Below, piece after piece: positions 46,199-54,937 of a stretch of DNA of 64,000 nt. The notes under the pieces were generated by a model that saw nothing but the letters and a program-made list of their open reading frames with translations, ran no database searches and was not told the origin of the DNA. Origin of the DNA: Bog-473 sp963787485 (lineage in GTDB: Bacteria > Actinomycetota > Acidimicrobiia > Acidimicrobiales > RAAP-2); the NCBI GenBank assembly GCA_963787485.1, contig CAWBDF010000003.1:186001-250000 (forward strand). The letters are read 5' to 3'. The first letter of the stretch is position 1; the number at the start of each line of letters is the position of its first letter. The position numbers and the translations under genes are program-made.

Positions 46199-47365
46199 GT
46201 GAGGGATTGGCTCGAAGCACCTGAAACAATCGGCTGGCGACGCGAACTTCGGGACTGGCTAGAGGCGCACGCCCCGCGTGGATTGCCCAGTCCCGAGGAG
46301 CTCGGGACATCTACGGAGCACCGCGCCTGGGAACGCACGCTGTTTGACGCGGGCTACGCAGCGATTCATTGGCCTCGTGAGTACGGAGGCCGAGATGCGG
46401 ACGCCGCGGCCCAAATCGTCTTCCTAGAGGAGTATGAGCGGGTCGACGCACCGGCCCGCATAAATTCCCAGGGCCTGCTTCTTGCCGGGCCAGTTCTCAT
46501 GCTCCATGGCACTCAAGAGCAGCGCAACCGGTGGCTCTCACCAATGCTTCGATGTGACGAGATCTGGTGCCAGGGGTTCAGCGAACCTGAGGCGGGCAGC
46601 GACCTTGCATCGCTTCGAACACGAGGTCGGGTCGATGGTGACGATTTGGTGATTGACGGACAGAAGATCTGGACGTCGTTCGCCCCGTACTCTGACTGGA
46701 TCTTCATGTTGGTGCGGACCGATTTGACCGTGCCCAAGCACGCGGGAATCAGCTGGGTAATGGTGGACCTCACAACACCGGGTATCGAGGTGCGACCGCT
46801 CCGCCAGATCAATGGTCAAGCGGAGTTCGCCGAAGTGTTCTTCGCTGATGTACGCGTATCGTTATCGAATGTGGTCGGAGGTCTCGGCAAAGGCTGGCAG
46901 GTGGCGATGTCGACGCTCGCTCTCGAACGAGGTATCGGAAGAAGGACGTACGTCGAATATCTACGTGACCTCGACACTGTGCGAGGTTTCGTGGACGCGC
47001 TTGGATTCCGTAACGATATATCTCTCCGTGAGGAGCTCGGTGATCTCCTTGCGACCGTTCTCGGTTATCAGTGCTACGTCGATCGCGTCGTGGACGAGAC
47101 GTTGGCGAACGGAGAAAGCGACGTAGCTCGCATCAACAAGCTGTACTGGTCGGAGATGCATGCAAGTGTCTTCGACTTGGGGATGAGCGTGTTGGGGCAG
47201 CGCGGCGAATACTTGGACGACGTGAATTCGTTGCCAGGCGCGGCGGCGTGGCGCAGTGAGTACTGGTATTCGCGAGCATCACGGCTCGTTGGAGGCACAA
47301 ATCAGATCCAGAAGAACATCATCGCCGAACGGTCTCTCGGACTGCCGCGAAGTAGCCCTGGATGA
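46199..47365 (+). CDS. Acyl-CoA dehydrogenase, first of a pair
   Basis: A 388-residue flavoprotein starting with GTG 46199 after GAGGAGG. Family motifs: YAAIHWPREYGGRDADAA, QGFSEPEAGSDLASLRTR, VIDGQKIWTSFA and the C-terminal RLVGGTNQIQKNIIAERSLG. It is the first gene behind the 46061 palindrome and overlaps its partner by ATGA. With the partner it probably forms a heteromeric acyl-CoA dehydrogenase. Confidence 0.92.
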   Translation: MRDWLEAPETIGWRRELRDWLEAHAPRGLPSPEELGTSTEHRAWERTLFDAGYAAIHWPREYGGRDADAAAQIVFLEEYERVDAPARINSQGLLLAGPVLMLHGTQEQRNRWLSPMLRCDEIWCQGFSEPEAGSDLASLRTRGRVDGDDLVIDGQKIWTSFAPYSDWIFMLVRTDLTVPKHAGISWVMVDLTTPGIEVRPLRQINGQAEFAEVFFADVRVSLSNVVGGLGKGWQVAMSTLALERGIGRRTYVEYLRDLDTVRGFVDALGFRNDISLREELGDLLATVLGYQCYVDRVVDETLANGESDVARINKLYWSEMHASVFDLGMSVLGQRGEYLDDVNSLPGAAAWRSEYWYSRASRLVGGTNQIQKNIIAERSLGLPRSSPG

Positions 47366-48406
47366 CCGGCCAATTCGACGGGGACGCACTGGAGATGCGG
47401 GACGTCGTGCACGGTGTTCTCGCCCAGGAATGCTCACCGGATCGAGTTCGGTTCGACCTCGAGGGCACCTCGGATCCACGACGACGGTGGTCGGCTCTTG
47501 CCGAGTTAGGGCTGTTCGGCTCGACAGTAGGCCAAAAATTATGGGGGTCTTGGTCTCGACGAATCAACGATGGTGCTCATCGCTGAGGAGGTTGGCTATG
47601 CAGCCGCACCCGAACCAATCGTCGAGACCACGTGTGTCGTCGTGCCGATCCTGATGCGCTACGCGGCCCCCGAGCTGAGGAACGAGTGGCTTCCTCGTAT
47701 CGCAGCCGGAGAGGTCATTGCCACGGTCCAGCTTGATGGGATGCCGGCGGCCTCGTTCGGACAGTTTGCCGACGCCGCTATCGTGGGCGGACAGGACGGT
47801 CTCCGGCTGGCGGACTTGTCGGAGGTAGACCGAGTCGCTGCACCCTCTGAGGACTTCGCCAGGCACCCAGGGGCGATCCGCTCCGCCGGCCAGTCCCTGA
47901 GCGGTGGCAGCCAGGCATTGCTCGAAGCGAAGGTGCGCGGTGCGACTTTCGCGGCAGCGGTTCTCAACGGCGTATCGCAGCGGCTGCTGGACATGAGCGT
48001 GCAACATGCCCTCGATCGCGAACAGTTCGGAGTGCCCATCGGATCATTCCAGGCCGTTAAGCACATGCTGGCCGAAGTGTACGTGCAGCTGGAGAGTTCG
48101 CGATCGGCGGCATGGTTTGCGGCTCGGGCGCTTGCCCAAAACGACGAGAACAAAAGGATCTCGGCCAGCGTGGCCAAGCTCACTGCCAACTGTGCAGCCA
48201 AGCTGGCGAACTGGAACGCACTGCAGGTTCATGGCGGCGTGGGCTTCACATGGGAGCACAACCTCCACGTGTGGATGAAGCGCGGAAGAGCCCTCGAGGA
48301 GCAGTGGGGATCCTCTCGAGAGCATCGGCGACTTCTTGGAGATGCCGTCATGGAGAGCGACGACCTGATCAGGGAGTTCGGGCCCACATTGGGTGAAGCG
48401 CCATGA
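47362..48406 (+). pseudogene. Acyl-CoA dehydrogenase, second of a pair, frameshift at A-run
   Basis: ATG 47362 overlaps the previous stop. The frame is lost after ALAELGLFGSTVGQ; a second frame continues NYGGLGLDESTMVLIAEEVG to 48406. Five A residues at 47533-47537 where four would keep the frame explain the shift; the corrected product has 347 residues. Motifs: DREQFGVPIGSFQAVKHML and NALQVHGGVGFTWEHNLH, typical of the short partner. A five-base A-run is a likely site for slippage or sequencing error, so the gene may be functional in the living organism. Confidence 0.85.
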
Positions 48407-48439
48407 AGACGCTTCGTCTCGATGACGTGCGGGCCGCGG

Positions 48440-48912
48440 TCGTCGTACTTCTCCGGGTCGATTGATCTTCCCGGCGTCACTCCTCGGAACGTGATCGACG
48501 AATTCGATTGTCTTCGGCACCGTGTACGCAGCTAAGCGTGTGCCAGCCTATCGTCTCAACTGTTCCTGGCCTGGGCCCGCACTCGCATCTGTGGGCTCCA
48601 CGATGGCATGCACGCGATGGCCCCACTCGTCGTCGGGAAGTCCGATGACTGCAACGTCGGCAACGGATTCATGGTCAGCGAGCGCCAACTCCAATTCGGC
48701 TGGATAGACATTGGCACCAGCGGAAACGATCATGTCGACTCGTCGATCCGCAATGAAGAGATACCCGTCTTCGTCGAGCCATCCAAGATCTCCGTAGGTG
48801 GAGAACCCCTCTGTGGTGCTCGGCGGGCTCCGAGGCCGGCGCAGGAGCCCATTTCCATCGAAATCGCTGGAAACGCCAAGGTGCCCCGGATCCCCGTGCC
48901 CGGAGCGGCGCC
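48440..48912 (-). pseudogene. Acyl-CoA synthetase (AMP-binding) C-terminal fragment with in-frame TAG
   Basis: Reading leftward from about 48912: STYGDLGWLDEDGYLFIADR, RVDMIVSAGANVYPAELELA and VAVIGLPDDEWGHRVHAIVE, the hinge and C-terminal lid of an acyl-CoA synthetase. TAG at 48550-48548 interrupts, then the same frame continues RLAAYTVPKTIEFVDHVPRS and DAGKINR, containing the catalytic Lys of the lid. The N-terminal 400 or so residues with the AMP-binding P-loop are missing. It starts right at the stop of the ThDP enzyme gene. A relic of the CoA ligase that would normally begin such a pathway. Confidence 0.8.
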
Positions 48913-48913
48913 A

Positions 48914-50665
48914 TCAGTAGCCGCTTGTCCCACGACGCAGATCGATCGGATCGAGGATGTCGCGAAAAGACGTCGTCAGTCCAACCGGCACATCAATCAC
49001 AAGCGGGCGTGAGAGCGATGATAGTCGAGACAGCGCTTCTTCTAGCTGGTCGACCGAGGTGACGCGGACCCCGTCGCAACCAAGAGCGCGAGCAATGGCG
49101 GCATGGTCGAAGTCGGCGAAGGCGGCTGCAACGACCTTCTCGCCCATACCGTGCAGTACCCAACCGAGTGCACGATTATTGAGCACGACCACGCCAATGG
49201 GGAGCTGCTCCTCCAACGCAGTCATGAGACCGTGCAAGGACATGGCGAACCCGCCGTCGCCGCAGACCGCGACTGCTGGCGTCGTGGGATCGCTCAACAT
49301 CGCTCCGAGAGCAGCGGGGATGGCGTGGCCCATGCCACCGCCCGCCGCGGGTTGGAGGTAACCACCTGGCCGCTTGCTCCGGTACCACCGCATCATGAAC
49401 AGCCGGTTCTCTCCAGCATCGGCCGTGACGATCGCGTTCTCGGGGATCGCCTCGTTAAGGAGGCCGATGACACGCTGCGGCGTAAAGGGAACTTCGTCAG
49501 ACGAGAAGGCGAGCTCCTCCTCATGGAGGTGCGCAGCAGCCGTGCGGGTGACGAGATCGCGCTCCGGAGGGTCCCAACCCTCGCGATGCTTCAAAAGATG
49601 CTCGAGGAAGCGCGCCGCGTCGGCGAGCACTGGGCGGCCGACGGGAGTGGTCCAACCGACCATGAGTGGATCGACGTCCACTTGGATGATCAACTGCCGC
49701 CTCGGATTAATGAGGGATGCGTTCTCGTCGATCGTGTCGGTGGTGCCGAGCTTCGTGCCGATCGCGATCACGACATCGGCGTTGCCCAGCAAATCGTTGG
49801 CGCTCGGCCACCCGTATGCGCCGATCACGCCCGCGGCCCAGGCGGAGCGCTCGTCGACGACGCCCTTGCCGTGGGCGGTGGTGACTACGGGGACCCCAAA
49901 GTGTTCCGCTACCTCTCTGAGTTGCGCGCACGCGCCACCGACGCGGACGCCGTTACCAGCGACTATGACCGGACGCTCCGCCGAACGGAGTGCCTCGCTG
50001 ACGAACGCGACGTCTTCGACGTCGGGCATAGGGTGCGGCACACGGAGGTAGCCCGATGCGCGGTAGAGGCGCGGGACAGAGTCCGGTCCGACGGTCCCCG
50101 CCAGCGCCGTGCTGGCAAAAACCACGGCGACGGGACCGGGATCACCGGTGGTCGCGTGCTTCACCGCGAGCTGGACATGCTGCACCGCCTGGGCGGCGTG
50201 CCTGCTCACCATCACCCGCTTGGTGACGCCCTCGAGGGCCTTCTTCGCGTCCCATGCGCCGAAGTCTCCCGAGCCGCCCTGGTACACCGCGTGATGCGAC
50301 AGCGGTCCGCCGTCGGTCATGTCTGTGAGAACGATCATCGGCGCGGCCCCGAGCAGCGACTCAAGGTAGCCCTGTCCGGCGTTACCGACAATCCACTCAC
50401 CCTGGCCCATCACGACCAGCGGACGGCCGGTGAGCCGACCGTAGGCCTCGGCCATGTAGGACCCAAGCGACTCCTCTCGCACGAGGACCGTACGGATTGT
50501 CGGGTGGTCGTACAGCGCTCGCCAGATGGAGCCCGTCAGGCCCCCGGGGATACCGACGACGATCTCAATGCCCGCGTCGGCCATCGCCGCGACGATGGCC
50601 TCGGACACCGGTACCTCACCCTCGAGCAAAGGTGATGCGAACCGATCGTCATGATCGATCTCCAT
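48914..50665 (-). CDS. Thiamine-diphosphate-dependent enzyme (acetolactate-synthase-like large subunit)
   Basis: A 583-residue enzyme. The N-terminal domain has the activating Glu in VREESLGSYMAEAYGRLTG (about residue 65); the C-terminal ThDP motif starts at GDG 469-471 (CGDGGFAMSLHGLM) and ends with NN at 496-497 (VVVLNN). ATG 50665 is preferred to TTG 50671, which overlaps the cupin stop. No FAD-specific feature is evident. Family members make or break C-C bonds next to a carbonyl; a ring-cleaving role is possible given its neighbours, but this is inference. Second gene behind the 51252 palindrome. Confidence 0.9.
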   Translation of the reverse strand: MEIDHDDRFASPLLEGEVPVSEAIVAAMADAGIEIVVGIPGGLTGSIWRALYDHPTIRTVLVREESLGSYMAEAYGRLTGRPLVVMGQGEWIVGNAGQGYLESLLGAAPMIVLTDMTDGGPLSHHAVYQGGSGDFGAWDAKKALEGVTKRVMVSRHAAQAVQHVQLAVKHATTGDPGPVAVVFASTALAGTVGPDSVPRLYRASGYLRVPHPMPDVEDVAFVSEALRSAERPVIVAGNGVRVGGACAQLREVAEHFGVPVVTTAHGKGVVDERSAWAAGVIGAYGWPSANDLLGNADVVIAIGTKLGTTDTIDENASLINPRRQLIIQVDVDPLMVGWTTPVGRPVLADAARFLEHLLKHREGWDPPERDLVTRTAAAHLHEEELAFSSDEVPFTPQRVIGLLNEAIPENAIVTADAGENRLFMMRWYRSKRPGGYLQPAAGGGMGHAIPAALGAMLSDPTTPAVAVCGDGGFAMSLHGLMTALEEQLPIGVVVLNNRALGWVLHGMGEKVVAAAFADFDHAAIARALGCDGVRVTSVDQLEEALSRLSSLSRPLVIDVPVGLTTSFRDILDPIDLRRGTSGY

Positions 50666-50667
50666 CC

Positions 50668-51087
50668 TCAAGAGGCCATGAAGGTTCGGTGGTGGTCGTA
50701 GCCAAGCGCCTCGAGATTGACCACGATGTTGCGCGGTGTGCGGGCCGTCACGAACACCAGCGGCTCGGTCTCACTGAGGTTCCCTTCGATGTGGGGAAGG
50801 AATGGAGGGACGAAGACCATGTCGCCGGCCTCGATGTCGACGTGCTCGTGGTAGTCCTTCCCGAAGTAGATGCGCCCCCGACCCGCGAGAACGAACCCGG
50901 CGGTCTCAGCCTCGCCGTGGTGGTGAGGCAACGACCATTCGCCAGGCTCATTCTGCACCCGTCCCATCCAGATCGCCTTGGCTTCAGTCGACGCCCCGAT
51001 GCCCTCGAGCCGGACCGAGCCGTGGGTCTGGGTGGTGTCGCGGCTCGTCGAATTGCCTGCGACGACGATGATCTTTGGCTGGTTCAT
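50668..51087 (-). CDS. Cupin-domain protein
   Basis: A 139-residue cupin. Metal-binding motif 1 is LPHHHGEAETAGFVLAGRG and motif 2 is GDMVFVPPFLPHIEGN. Gene order and near overlap with the ThDP enzyme indicate cotranscription. Such cupins can be dioxygenases or isomerases for small carbonyl compounds. First gene of the leftward unit behind the 51252 palindrome (165 bp upstream). Intact. Confidence 0.85.
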   Translation of the reverse strand: MNQPKIIVVAGNSTSRDTTQTHGSVRLEGIGASTEAKAIWMGRVQNEPGEWSLPHHHGEAETAGFVLAGRGRIYFGKDYHEHVDIEAGDMVFVPPFLPHIEGNLSETEPLVFVTARTPRNIVVNLEALGYDHHRTFMAS

Positions 51088-51251
51088 TGGTCTCCTCGCA
51101 GCCAGCGGCGCAGGGGTGCCCGCCGGGAGTAGAAGGTGTCCCGGAATGTTGCGGCGACCCCCAGCATGTTACGACAGCCGATTTTGACGTCTCCCGACGG
51201 TCTGAGATAGTAGCGCGCGACGGCCCTTACCCGCCGCCCCCAACGGATTGA

Positions 51252-51267
51252 GCTAACCATCGTTAGC
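51252..51267. promoter_or_regulatory. Candidate TetR operator (perfect palindrome arms)
   Basis: GCTAAC-CATC-GTTAGC has perfectly complementary 6-bp arms with a four-base spacer. It sits between the divergent cupin (start 51087) and cyclase (start 51332) genes, 64 bp before the latter. Confidence 0.65.
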
Positions 51268-51331
51268 CGTTCTGCACGACCCGCCTCAGGCGTATGATCG
51301 TTGCGATGAATGGTGTTCGGGGAGTCGAGGA

Positions 51332-52393
51332 GTGGATCCGTACACGCGGACCTCGGGCCATTCTCGGTTGGTGCCGGTGAGCGGGACCGGCCCCAGGTGG
51401 ACTCATCGTCCCGACGGGTCTACCTGGGGCGAGCTCGATGGACCGCACCTGGGCCGGCTCAACCTCTTGACTGCCGAAAAGGTGAGGGAGGGAGTCCGGG
51501 AGGTCAGGGAGGGGATCACCTTCTGCCTAAGCCTGCCGCTTGATTTCCCCGGCGAAAGCGTCCTCAACCCGCGACGCTTCCCTCCAGCCCTCGAGCCCGT
51601 CCTGCGCGACGGCGTGGCCCGAGCCAACTTCCCTATGAGCGAGCTTGATTCAGACTCGACCGACGTCCTCAACGACGACAGGGTCGTCATGTACCTGCAG
51701 TACTCCACGCACTGGGACAGCCTGGCCCACGTCGGGCAGCTCTTTGACGTCGCGGGCGACGGCGAGAAACAGGTGGTGTTCTACAACGGCTACCAGGACG
51801 ACGAGGTCGGGGCCGACCACGATGGCCGCGGACCGGGCATGGGTCCATTGTCGATCGATCGGATGGCGGAGCACTGCGTCCAGGGCCGCGGGGTGCTCGT
51901 CGACCTGGCCGCCCACTACGGCCGTCAGCGAATGTTCGTTGGCTTCGACCAGCTCATGGCGGTCATGCAGGCCGACGGTGTGACGGTCGAGTCCGGTGAC
52001 ATCCTCTGTCTGCATACCGGCTTCGCCCAGCACATCCTCGAATTCCAACGTCAGCCCGAAGCCTCGATGCTCGACCACTCGTGCGCTGTGCTCGACGGAC
52101 GCGACGAGCGCCTCCTCAAGTGGGTGACGGAGATCGGCGTCGCGGCCATCGTCTCGGACAATTTCGCCGTCGAAGGCTTCCCGGCCAAGCCCGCGGACGG
52201 GCCCAGATCTGCGCTTCCGCTCCACGAGCACTGCCTCTTCAAGCTTGGACTCCACCTGGGCGAACTCTGGTACCTGACCGAGCTGTCCGACTGGCTCCGA
52301 GGGCACGACCGCAGCCGGTTTCTCCTCACGGCGCCGCCCTTACGGCTCCCTGGTGCCGCCGGATCTCCCGTGACGCCTGTGGCGACGGTCTAG
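51332..52393 (+). CDS. Cyclase-family metal hydrolase (kynurenine-formamidase fold)
   Basis: A 353-residue predicted hydrolase. The metal site of the family (HxGTHxDxPxH) appears as YSTHWDSLAHVG, and the conserved later strand GDILCLHTGFAQ and VSDNFAVEGFPA are present. GTG 51332 follows GGGGAG by seven bases. Relatives hydrolyse cyclic amides, lactones or ketones. It is divergent from the cupin-ThDP pair and followed by a nitronate-monooxygenase-like gene and an amidohydrolase on its own strand. Confidence 0.85.
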   Translation: MDPYTRTSGHSRLVPVSGTGPRWTHRPDGSTWGELDGPHLGRLNLLTAEKVREGVREVREGITFCLSLPLDFPGESVLNPRRFPPALEPVLRDGVARANFPMSELDSDSTDVLNDDRVVMYLQYSTHWDSLAHVGQLFDVAGDGEKQVVFYNGYQDDEVGADHDGRGPGMGPLSIDRMAEHCVQGRGVLVDLAAHYGRQRMFVGFDQLMAVMQADGVTVESGDILCLHTGFAQHILEFQRQPEASMLDHSCAVLDGRDERLLKWVTEIGVAAIVSDNFAVEGFPAKPADGPRSALPLHEHCLFKLGLHLGELWYLTELSDWLRGHDRSRFLLTAPPLRLPGAAGSPVTPVATV

Positions 52394-52412
52394 AGAAGGG
52401 CCCTCGCACATC

Positions 52413-53418
52413 GTGACTCGGGACGCAAGAACCCGGCTACAAACGCCGATCTGCGAGCTGTTCGGAATCGACGTCCCGATCGTCCAGGCCTCGCTCGGCG
52501 CTGCATCATCCTCCACTTTGACGGCCGCGGCCAGCAACGCCGGAGCTCTGGGCACTCTGGGCGTCGCCATCCTTCCGCCCGAGATAACGCGAAGGCGCAT
52601 CGACGAGGTCCGCGAGCTGACCGACAAGCCGTTTGCGGTCAATACCACGTACCGACCGCTGCGCGAGGAGGTCTATGCAGAGATGCTTGCCGCGAGCCCT
52701 GCCGTAATCTCGATCTCGCTGGGGATCTCGAGGGAGATCGTGGACCGGGCGCATGACGCGGGTTCTCTCTTCATGGTTCAGATCGACTGCGTCGAGCGGG
52801 CCGAGCAAGTCGCCGAGCTAGGTGTGGACGCGGTGATCGCCCAGGGATGGGAGGCCGGTGGCCTAGGCGGTGACGTCGCGACCATGGTCCTTACGCCCCA
52901 GGTCGTTGACCGGGTGTCACCCATCCCGGTGCTCGCAGCGGGGGGGATCGCCGACGGCCGCGGCGTGGCAGCTGCGCTCGCCCTCGGTGCGCAGGGGGTG
53001 GTCGTCGGGACGCGATTCCTGGCGACGGACGAATGTGGGATCTCCGAGGAGTTCAAGCGGATGATCCTCGCTGCTGGCTCGAAGGATGCGGTGAAGGCGG
53101 CCTTCGCGGACCAGCTCATGCCCTACTCACCAGATGCGTGGACGGGTCTCACCCACCGGGTGCTGCGCACGGCCTGGGTGGACCATTGGAATGCACGTCC
53201 AGGCGAGGCGACGGAGCGGGCCGCAGAGCTCTCGAAGGAATTCGTACGAGGGATTGCACGGCGGGCGCGTTCACGAGTTCCTGCCCTTCGCTGGGCAGGA
53301 TGTCGGACTGATCGACGAGGTCGTCCCGGCAGGAGTTCTCGTTCGAGCACTCGCCGCACATGCCATGGCGGTGCTCGAGAGCGAGGACTCGCTCAGACCA
53401 ACCTCGGGATCGAGTTGA
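52413..53418 (+). pseudogene. Nitronate-monooxygenase-like flavoprotein, one-base frameshift near C-terminus
   Basis: The N-terminal barrel is clear: LFGIDVPIVQASLGAASSST, AVIAQGWEAGGLGGD and VLAAGGIADGRGVAAALALG with the phosphate-binding GTRFLATDE. After ELSKEFVRG the frame is lost; another frame continues LHGGRVHEFLPFAGQDVGLI to 53418. One extra G in GAGGGATTG at about 53251 explains it; the corrected product has 334 residues. The enzyme would oxidise a nitronate or reduce an enoyl substrate with FMN. The lesion affects only the last 50 residues, so partial function is conceivable. Confidence 0.85.
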
Positions 53419-53488
53419 TCGGATCGAATCCAGCTCAGAGACCAAGCAGGCGACGCGTCCGACTACGAATCGACACGAGGGGGTCGTG

Positions 53489-54667
53489 ATGGAGTACCAC
53501 ACCATCAGCTCAGGGACACACGTCAACCCGCCTGGGGACATGTGGTGCGAACGATTCCCCAAGAACTTGAGGGAGAGGGCACCGCGTGTCGTCACGACGA
53601 CACTCCCAGGTCGAGAGGGGGTGTTCGAAGCACTCGAGGTCGAAGGGGTGGCCCGCACGACGATGACATTGCAGCTGGGCGAGGATCCGCCGGCCCGCGA
53701 TGACGTACAAGGCCTTGTCGACGAGCGATCCCGTGTGGCCCGCTCGCTCGACGGGGGACGCGCAGGGAACCACGATCCCGCGGCTCGCCTCGTGGACATG
53801 GACGCGGACAACGTCGATGCCGACGTGATCGTGCACCCCGGGTTCCCGATCCTGAACCCTCAGGACCGATTGACCCGCTGGGGCATGATGCGAGCATTCA
53901 ACGACTGGCTAGGGGATTACTGCAGCTACGCGCCAAAACGCTTGATCGGAGTCGGCGAGGTCCCGGTATGGGACATCGACCTCGCGATCGAGGAGGCTCG
54001 CCACGTCGCGAAGCTGGGTCTCAAAGGTGTGCTCTTCCCGGTGGTGCCGGGGTTCACCGGTCCGTGGTCGTGCCCCGCCGACCGTCCCTACTTTGATCCA
54101 TTCTACGAGCCGCTCTGGACAACGTTGGCCGAGCTCGGGCTTGCCATTGTCGGACACAACGACGCCTTCGCCGCCACGCCCGGACTGAACGGCTACGACC
54201 TTGACCTCGACGCGCCCCCCAAGCCCGAGGGCCTCAACCTCGTCATCAACAAGTCGGTACCGAGCGAGATGATCGCCTCGATGATCTGGAGCGGGGTCTT
54301 CGAACGCCACCCCGATCTCCAGTTGACCTTCGTGGAGACGGGTGTCGGGTGGATGGCTCACCTCGTCAGTTGGATGGATGCCCTCGTGGAAGCCCAGCCC
54401 GGGATCTGGGCCCAGCTCACGCTGACCGAGAAGCCAAGCCACTACTTTCACCAAAATGTATCGGCGTCCTTCTTATGGGACAGCTGTGGGATCGAGAGCC
54501 GGCACATCATCGGGGTCGAGAGCATCCTGTGGTGTAACGACTACCCCCACACCTACGGACCCTGGCCGGAGTCGGCAAAGAGCATCGACGAGGACCTCGC
54601 ACCGTGTACGCCGGACGAGCGTCACAAGATCCTCGCGGGCAACGCTCAACGCATCTTCCGGTTGTGA
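53489..54667 (+). CDS. Amidohydrolase family 2 with altered N-terminal motif
   Basis: A 392-residue protein starting MEYHTISSGTHVNPPGDMWC after GAGGGGG. The family's first-strand D-x-H appears as SGTHVNP, keeping one His but lacking the usual Asp, while the C-terminal Asp is kept in WCNDYPHTYGPWPES and a barrel His is in AIVGHNDAFAA. It closes the rightward unit cyclase - flavoprotein - amidohydrolase behind the 51252 palindrome. Intact. Confidence 0.88.
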   Translation: MEYHTISSGTHVNPPGDMWCERFPKNLRERAPRVVTTTLPGREGVFEALEVEGVARTTMTLQLGEDPPARDDVQGLVDERSRVARSLDGGRAGNHDPAARLVDMDADNVDADVIVHPGFPILNPQDRLTRWGMMRAFNDWLGDYCSYAPKRLIGVGEVPVWDIDLAIEEARHVAKLGLKGVLFPVVPGFTGPWSCPADRPYFDPFYEPLWTTLAELGLAIVGHNDAFAATPGLNGYDLDLDAPPKPEGLNLVINKSVPSEMIASMIWSGVFERHPDLQLTFVETGVGWMAHLVSWMDALVEAQPGIWAQLTLTEKPSHYFHQNVSASFLWDSCGIESRHIIGVESILWCNDYPHTYGPWPESAKSIDEDLAPCTPDERHKILAGNAQRIFRL

Positions 54668-54937
54668 AGTCGCTGTCTCCCGCGGCGATCCAGCGGGATG
54701 TAACTACCCGGCCGGGCTTCGCGCATGGACGGAAACGACGCCTGCTCGTTCCTGGTCGACAGAACATATTGGTAGGGGGTGTCCCTGATGACGCTGAGTT
54801 CGCTGGTTCGATTCCATTCAGGGTGAACCTCGACCCTTGAGTGATCGACGTTGGCGAGGGTGCTCACGAGGACCCCTCCCGGGGTTCAAAGCAAACTTGA
54901 CAAGGGCGTTGAAGCGGAGCAGGCCGTGCCCCCGTAG

